In this document: positions 6,257 to 10,452 of the stretch, piece after piece
How the letters are laid out: every line of letters starts with the position of its first letter
How positions within the stretch are numbered: position 1 is the stretch's first letter
Source of the DNA: Chitinophaga pinensis
Lineage (GTDB): Bacteria > Bacteroidota > Bacteroidia > Chitinophagales > Chitinophagaceae
Direction of reading: 5' to 3'
Length of the DNA: 10,452 nt
Assembly: GCA_945872805.1 (NCBI GenBank)
Contig: CAMCBE010000039.1
Span: 1-10,452 of the forward strand
The notes under the pieces: generated by a model
Databases searched by the model: none
What the model was told of the DNA's origin: nothing
What the model saw: the letters and a program-made list of their open reading frames with translations, nothing else
Program-made: the position numbers and the translations under genes

Positions 6257-7369
6257 ATGAAATTCATAGTTTCTTCTTCCGCCCTGCTAAAACAACTTCA
6301 ACAAATCAATGGTGTAATCGGTTCTAATAATGTATTGCCCATTCTGGAAGATTTTCTTTTTGAAATAGAAAAAAATAAATTGACTGTAATTGCTACTGAT
6401 CTCGAAACAGTAATGAAAATTCATTTAGACATTGAAGCAAAAGATACTGGACGTGTTTGTATTCCATCTAAAATTTTGATGGATTCACTTAAAAATTTAC
6501 CAAACCAACCCTTAACCTTTGATATAGACAAAAATTTTGGGATTGAAATAACAAGTGATAATGGGAAATACAAAGTGATGGGAGAGAACCCTGATAATTT
6601 CCCTAAAGAACCACCAACTGATGATACATCAGCGTTCACTATGACTAGCCATCAGTTACTTACTGCTATCAATAAAACAATTTTTGCAGTAAGTAATGAT
6701 GATCTAAGACCTGCAATGACCGGAGTATTTTTTGAACTAGATAAAAAAGGATTGACCGCAGTGGCAACAGATGCACACAGATTAGTTCGGTACAAACTTA
6801 AAAGTGTCACTTGCCCAAAATCAGATTCAATGATTGTTCCTAAAAAACCATTGACCCTACTCAAGAATTCATTACCAGACAATGAAGATGAAATTTCAAT
6901 TTCATATAATAACAACCATTTGTTTGTAAACCACGGTACAGTTCAACTTTCATGTCGTTTATTAGATGCTCGATTCCCTGATTATAAAGTAGTGATTCCA
7001 GCTGAAAATCCTTATTTGATGACGATCAATCGTCAAGACTTTCAATCAGCACTTCGTAGAATTAGTATATTTAGTAATAAAAGCACCAACTTAGTTACAC
7101 TCAATATATCAGGGAGTGAATTACAACTTATTGCTCAGGATATTGATTTTAGTCAAGAAGGTAACGAACGCATGTCTTGCCAATACGATGGAGAAGACAT
7201 TATCATTTCCTTCAATGCTCGTTTTTTAATTGAAATGTTAGCGGGTACAACAAGTGAAGAGGTTAGACTGGAATTATCTACTCCAACAAAAGCTGGATTG
7301 ATTAAACCCGTTGAACAAGATGAAGATGAAGATCTTCTTATGTTAGCCATGCCTTTGATGTCAAACTAA
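6257..7369 (+). CDS. dnaN: DNA polymerase III beta subunit (sliding clamp)
   Basis: DnaN forms the ring-shaped dimer that tethers DNA polymerase III and other partners to DNA. The 370-residue product has the normal length and three-domain layout, about 1-125, 126-245 and 246-370. Recognisable stretches are MKFIVSSSALLKQLQ at the N-terminus, NVLPILEDFLF (25-35), ATDLETVM (46-53), NPDNFPKEP (111-119), ATDAHRLVRYK (170-180), LDARFPDYKVVIP (236-248) and the C-terminal LMLAMPLMSN, whose MPLM tract is part of the partner-binding cleft. Neither dnaA nor recF is alongside, which is common in Bacteroidota. The gene instead leads a unit with a desaturase-family protein 3 bases downstream and then kdsB. 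The A/T-rich leader has no Shine-Dalgarno motif. Confidence 0.97.
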   Translation: MKFIVSSSALLKQLQQINGVIGSNNVLPILEDFLFEIEKNKLTVIATDLETVMKIHLDIEAKDTGRVCIPSKILMDSLKNLPNQPLTFDIDKNFGIEITSDNGKYKVMGENPDNFPKEPPTDDTSAFTMTSHQLLTAINKTIFAVSNDDLRPAMTGVFFELDKKGLTAVATDAHRLVRYKLKSVTCPKSDSMIVPKKPLTLLKNSLPDNEDEISISYNNNHLFVNHGTVQLSCRLLDARFPDYKVVIPAENPYLMTINRQDFQSALRRISIFSNKSTNLVTLNISGSELQLIAQDIDFSQEGNERMSCQYDGEDIIISFNARFLIEMLAGTTSEEVRLELSTPTKAGLIKPVEQDEDEDLLMLAMPLMSN

Positions 7370-7372
7370 AAC

Positions 7373-8212
7373 ATGAATAAAATAGTTGATATGGATACGT
7401 TGATTTCCTACTTCAGCGAACTTGAAAAAAGACCCCTTGAAAGAGCGGGTTTTTTTATTGCAGGAATGATTCTATTATGGATAGTTGAAAATAGTATCCC
7501 GTTAATTAAACTTCAGTATAAAAAAAATAAACTAAAGCACGCAAGTGTAAATATATATTTTACAGCTATTCATTTCATTATTCATACCCTACTCGCAGTA
7601 GGTATTGTATGGATTTCTAGATGGACTGATGCAAACAATGTTGGATTAATCAAGCTTGGTGATTTTTCACCCCTATTCATCATTATAATAACGTGTTTTA
7701 CCCTCGATTTTTTTGCAGGATGGCTATGCCACTTTATTGAACATAAAATAAGACTGTTCTGGCGCTTTCATATTATACATCATGCAGATAATAATGTTGA
7801 TGTAACAACAGGACTTCGTCATCATCCACTAGAATCAATATGGCGTGGAGTATTCTTTTATATTGGCATTTTCGCTGCTGGTGCTCCTATGTATGCGGTA
7901 TTATTGTATCAAACAATCTTGGTATTCATGACTGGTTTTACCCATGCTAATATTTCTCTTCCTGCTTGGCTAGATAAATCACTTAGTTGGTTTTTGGTTT
8001 CTCCAAATATGCATAAAGTTCACCACCATTGGAAACAGCCATTTACTGATAAAAACTATGGTGCAGTATTTTCAATTTGGGATAGACTATTGGGGACTTT
8101 CATCGAAATGAATCCAAAAAATATTAAATATGGATTAGACAACTATTTCCCGAACGAAAAGGATGAAAATTTTGGTGCATTATTAAAAAGACCTTTTGAA
8201 AAAATAATATAA
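7373..8212 (+). CDS. Sterol desaturase / fatty acid hydroxylase family membrane protein
   Basis: The 279-residue integral membrane protein has the histidine clusters of the fatty acid hydroxylase superfamily (di-iron oxygenases): H120-FIE-H124 (HX3H), H133-II-H136-H137 (HX2HH), H150-H151, H191, and H214-KV-H217-H218-H219 (HX2HH) in NMHKVHHHW. Hydrophobic segments at about 24-46, 60-82, 99-119 and 158-187 would be membrane spans, with the histidine clusters on the cytoplasmic side. Family members hydroxylate or desaturate sterols, carotenoids, ether lipids or fatty acids; the substrate here cannot be named. The gene lies 3 bases after dnaN and 3 bases before kdsB, so it is almost certainly co-transcribed with them, and a lipid role next to an LPS gene is plausible. 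Its early codons carry a terminator-like hairpin (7432-7456). Confidence 0.9.
   Translation: MNKIVDMDTLISYFSELEKRPLERAGFFIAGMILLWIVENSIPLIKLQYKKNKLKHASVNIYFTAIHFIIHTLLAVGIVWISRWTDANNVGLIKLGDFSPLFIIIITCFTLDFFAGWLCHFIEHKIRLFWRFHIIHHADNNVDVTTGLRHHPLESIWRGVFFYIGIFAAGAPMYAVLLYQTILVFMTGFTHANISLPAWLDKSLSWFLVSPNMHKVHHHWKQPFTDKNYGAVFSIWDRLLGTFIEMNPKNIKYGLDNYFPNEKDENFGALLKRPFEKII
7432..7456 (+). terminator. Terminator-like hairpin and T-run inside the desaturase start (possible attenuator)
   Basis: Sixty-three bases after the dnaN stop, ACCC (7432-7435) can pair with GGGT (7447-7450), extended by a CT/AG pair around a TGAA loop with a 3-base bulge, and the T-run covers 7450-7456. An A-run at 7425-7430 before it could pair with the T-run. 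The stem is short and it lies in coding sequence (LEKRPLERAGFF), so partial attenuation after dnaN is only a possibility. Confidence 0.25.
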
Positions 8213-8215
8213 TTA

Positions 8216-8947
8216 GTGAAAAATATTGCAGTTATACCAGCACGATTTGGAGCTACACGATTCCCAGGAAAGTTGTTGAAAACCATTGGTGATAAAACCA
8301 TAATAAGAATGGTTTATGAAAATGCCATTTCAACAGGCATATTTGATCAGGTATTAGTTGTAACAGATAATGATGAAATTTTTGAGGAAATTAAAAAACA
8401 TGGTGGCGCTGTAAAAAAAAGTATAGCAGAACACGCTAGTGGTAGTGATCGTATAGCAGAAGCAATAAAAGACATTGATACAGATATTATCGTTAATATT
8501 CAAGGAGATGAACCCTTCATTGAAAAACAACCCCTGGCAGACATACTAAAATCGTTTGAAGACAAAAATGTACACGTAGCCTCCTTAATGAAAGAATTTT
8601 CTTCAGAGGAAGATGTTGAAAACAAAAATCTCGTAAAAGTGGTGTGCAATGTTAACAATGATGCGCTTTATTTTAGTAGATCCCCAATTCCATTTAAACG
8701 AAATGCTGACCAATCTCTACCGTATTTTAGGCATATCGGAGTTTATGCGTTTAGAAAAGAGACATTATTACAATTCACAGAATGGCCTCTAGGTATTCTC
8801 GAGAATGCTGAAATGCTCGAGCAATTACGATATTTAGAAAATGGAGTTTCAATTCGGATGATCAAAACGGATATGAATACCATAGGAATTGATACAGCAG
8901 AAGACCTTGAGAAAGCAAGACTCTATGCTAAAAAAATCAATAGTTGA
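8216..8947 (+). CDS. kdsB: 3-deoxy-manno-octulosonate cytidylyltransferase (CMP-Kdo synthetase)
   Basis: KdsB couples Kdo to CMP using CTP, activating it for the inner core of lipopolysaccharide; the enzyme is cytosolic. The 243-residue product has the nucleotidyltransferase signature IPARFGATRFPGKLL (7-21), VVTDNDEI (48-55), HASGSDRIAEA (73-83), the Mg-binding NIQGDEPF (94-101, D98), YFSRSPIPF (152-160), RHIGVYAFRKETLLQF (172-187), EMLEQLRYLENG (199-210) and IDTAEDL (225-231). The length is normal. The start codon is GTG at 8216, chosen because translation from there gives the canonical N-terminus KNIAVIPAR and keeps the 3-base gap to the upstream gene. It is the last gene of the dnaN-led unit and its stop lies 4 bases from that of the convergent sugar porter gene. 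Confidence 0.96.
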   Translation: MKNIAVIPARFGATRFPGKLLKTIGDKTIIRMVYENAISTGIFDQVLVVTDNDEIFEEIKKHGGAVKKSIAEHASGSDRIAEAIKDIDTDIIVNIQGDEPFIEKQPLADILKSFEDKNVHVASLMKEFSSEEDVENKNLVKVVCNVNNDALYFSRSPIPFKRNADQSLPYFRHIGVYAFRKETLLQFTEWPLGILENAEMLEQLRYLENGVSIRMIKTDMNTIGIDTAEDLEKARLYAKKINS

Positions 8948-8951
8948 TTAT

Positions 8952-10262
8952 CTATCTTATACCCAGGTCCTTTTGAATTTCTTCTAATGTTCTGCCTTTT
9001 GTTTCAGGTAGAAACTTCCATACAAATATCAAGTGGGCTAACATCATCAATGCATAAAATAAAAATGAATAATAGCCTCCTAAACTATTACCCTCAACTA
9101 TAATAGGAAATGTCCAGGATATAATTGCAGCCATAATCCAATGCGTGAAACTTCCTAATGCTCCACCTTGTGAACGTACAGCATTCGGAAATATTTCAGA
9201 TATAAATACCCAAATAACGGCTCCCTGAGAAAAACCAAAAAATCCAATGAATCCTACCAAATAAATTACAACCATCTTATTTGGCTCTGGTTGTGAAAAT
9301 ACTTGTGCAGTAAGGGCTAAAAACAAAATCATTCCAAAGGATCCAATAATCAATAATTTTTTTCGACCAACCTTATCGATCAATGTCATTGCCAACAGAG
9401 TAAAAATTAAATTAGCAGTTCCAATATAAATAGGCTGCAGAAAGGATTCTGCCTCACTAAACCCTGCCATACTAAATATTCTAGGTGCATAATATAAAAT
9501 AGCATTTATGCCAGTTAACTGATTAAACATGGCTAATACAACGGCAAAAAATATTGGCTTGCCATATTTTGATTGAAATAAATTTTCTTTCTTTTCCGAC
9601 AATGAAGCTCGGATTTCTGATATAGCAATGTCAATATTTTCTGTGCTTAATTTTTTAAAGATTGGAATGGCTTCTGCTTCTCTATTTTTTAATACAAGCC
9701 AACGGGGGCTTTCTGGAATAGTGCGAAGTAAAATATAAAATAACGCCGATGGTATTATCATTATGCCAAACATTAAGCGCCAAGCATCCTCACCAAATCC
9801 AGAAAATATATAATTTGTAATGAAAGCTACTAAAATTCCAAAAACAATATTCGTCTGAAAGGAGCCTGCTAGTCGACCACGCATTGATGCTGGAGAAATT
9901 TCTGAAATATACATTGGACCAACTACACTAGAAGCACCAACAGCAATACCTCCCAAAAATCTAAAAATAATAAAGGGAATCCATTGGGATGTATATGAAC
10001 AACCAATTGCAGAGATTAGATAAAGAATAGCTATGGTTAATAATGTTTTTTTTCGGCCATATTTTTGTACGGGTCCACCTACAATAATTGACCCAATAAC
10101 TGTTCCAATTAAACTAGAGGCAACCGTAAAGCCTTGCCAAAAGGGACTTAATTCCCATAATTTTTGAATTGTTTTTTCAGCTCCAGAAATTACTGCAGTT
10201 TCAAATCCAAATAAAAATCCACCCATAGCAGCAATCAACGCAATTCGTACAGCCTTATGCAT
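8952..10262 (-). CDS. Sugar porter family MFS transporter
   Basis: The 436-residue protein has twelve predicted membrane spans of the sugar porter (SP) family, which includes XylE and GLUT proteins; most bacterial members are proton symporters for hexoses or pentoses. Signatures in order are GGFLFGFETAVISGA (14-28), the loop 2-3 motif KYGRKK (67-72), RFLGGIAVGASS (101-112), MYISEISPASMRGR (117-130), PESPRWLV (183-190), NQLTGINAILYYAP (247-260), the repeat motif DKVGRKK (296-302), WVFISEIFPNAVRS (351-364) and the C-terminal PETKGRTLEEI (419-429). Q248 and N253 fit the sugar-binding positions of TM7; the QQ pair of XylE is NQ here, and the proline of GPVxW in TM10 is alanine (GAVIW). The exact sugar is not determinable. 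It is transcribed toward kdsB; no metabolic partner is adjacent. Confidence 0.93.
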   Translation of the reverse strand: MHKAVRIALIAAMGGFLFGFETAVISGAEKTIQKLWELSPFWQGFTVASSLIGTVIGSIIVGGPVQKYGRKKTLLTIAILYLISAIGCSYTSQWIPFIIFRFLGGIAVGASSVVGPMYISEISPASMRGRLAGSFQTNIVFGILVAFITNYIFSGFGEDAWRLMFGIMIIPSALFYILLRTIPESPRWLVLKNREAEAIPIFKKLSTENIDIAISEIRASLSEKKENLFQSKYGKPIFFAVVLAMFNQLTGINAILYYAPRIFSMAGFSEAESFLQPIYIGTANLIFTLLAMTLIDKVGRKKLLIIGSFGMILFLALTAQVFSQPEPNKMVVIYLVGFIGFFGFSQGAVIWVFISEIFPNAVRSQGGALGSFTHWIMAAIISWTFPIIVEGNSLGGYYSFLFYALMMLAHLIFVWKFLPETKGRTLEEIQKDLGIR

Positions 10263-10327
10263 ATAGTTTGTTTCAGTCTCTTAAAGATAGAGAAGAATTG
10301 AAAACAAACTTGCCAATGAGAATGAAA

Positions 10328-10452
10328 TTACTTTCGCTTGAAAACTGGAACAGTACTGCATGGTTCTCCATACATAAGCGATTTTACAACGGGGAGCAAT
10401 TTTTTTGAAATTTCAACATACGCATATTCTGGGATTAGAATATCTCCGCAGC
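10328..10452 (-). CDS. DUF2480-like protein, C-terminal fragment
   Basis: On the minus strand, an open frame enters from the right edge and ends at TAA (10330-10328), giving the last 40 residues, including IPEYAYVEISKKLLP and YGEPCSTVPVFKRK at the extreme C-terminus. From memory, the AYVEI...L.P..KS.MYGEPCSTVP ending is characteristic of DUF2480, a family of unknown function found in Bacteroidota. The rest of the gene and its start lie outside the window. It precedes the sugar porter gene on the same strand, with 65 bases between, so co-transcription is possible but not shown. The function is unknown. Confidence 0.7.
   Translation of the reverse strand, partial: CGDILIPEYAYVEISKKLLPVVKSLMYGEPCSTVPVFKRK

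Noticed and set aside
10282..10308. Possible promoter for the sugar porter gene on the minus strand (TTTG and TATCTTTA)
   Set aside because: The two elements are 15 bases apart, too close for the usual spacing of about 20, and the -7 element lacks the final G.
1..10452. Mobile element, CRISPR array, toxin-antitoxin or defence island
   Set aside because: No transposase, integrase, direct-repeat array, nuclease or defence domain is visible; all sizeable genes belong to metabolic, envelope, transport or replication families and composition looks even.

Overview
The window is an AT-rich stretch of bacterial chromosome, most likely from a member of the Bacteroidota, possibly the Cytophagia/Chitinophagia side. 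Four things point there: a C-terminal fragment that looks like the Bacteroidota-restricted DUF2480 family; start regions led by A/T-rich sequence rather than strong Shine-Dalgarno motifs; TAnnTTTG-type -7 boxes close to start codons; and an overall mix of housekeeping genes. I see no tRNA, rRNA, CRISPR array, insertion sequence, integrase or phage gene. This is an ordinary core region with dense, co-directional gene clusters, and I did not find a convincing undescribed system.

Layout. 1-297 (minus) is the receiver domain of a NarL/LuxR-type response regulator, cut by the left edge. 298-688 is mostly non-coding, with one doubtful 52-codon ORF. 689-1585 (plus) is a Tat-exported hydroxypyruvate isomerase-like TIM barrel. 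1661-3475 (plus) is a two-gene unit, an inositol monophosphatase-family enzyme followed 6 bases later by thiL. 3495-6114 (minus) reads recX, then a YafV-type omega-amidase, then an exported beta-lactamase-family serine hydrolase. recX diverges from dnaN across 142 bases of putative regulatory DNA. 6257-8947 (plus) is a tight unit, dnaN, a sterol desaturase-family membrane protein and kdsB, with 3-base gaps. 8952-10262 (minus) is a sugar-porter MFS protein meeting kdsB tail to tail with 4 bases between. 10328-10452 (minus) is the C-terminus of a DUF2480-like protein, cut by the right edge.

How the genes fit together. thiL gives the last step of thiamine diphosphate synthesis. kdsB activates Kdo for lipopolysaccharide and implies a Gram-negative outer membrane. 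dnaN and recX are replication/recombination genes sharing a divergent control region. The exported isomerase and the sugar porter suggest carbohydrate use, but they are far apart and need not be linked. The most noteworthy non-coding signals are a nested inverted repeat that takes in the start codon of the phosphatase gene, two short dyads between recX and dnaN, and a terminator-like hairpin with a T-run just inside the gene after dnaN.
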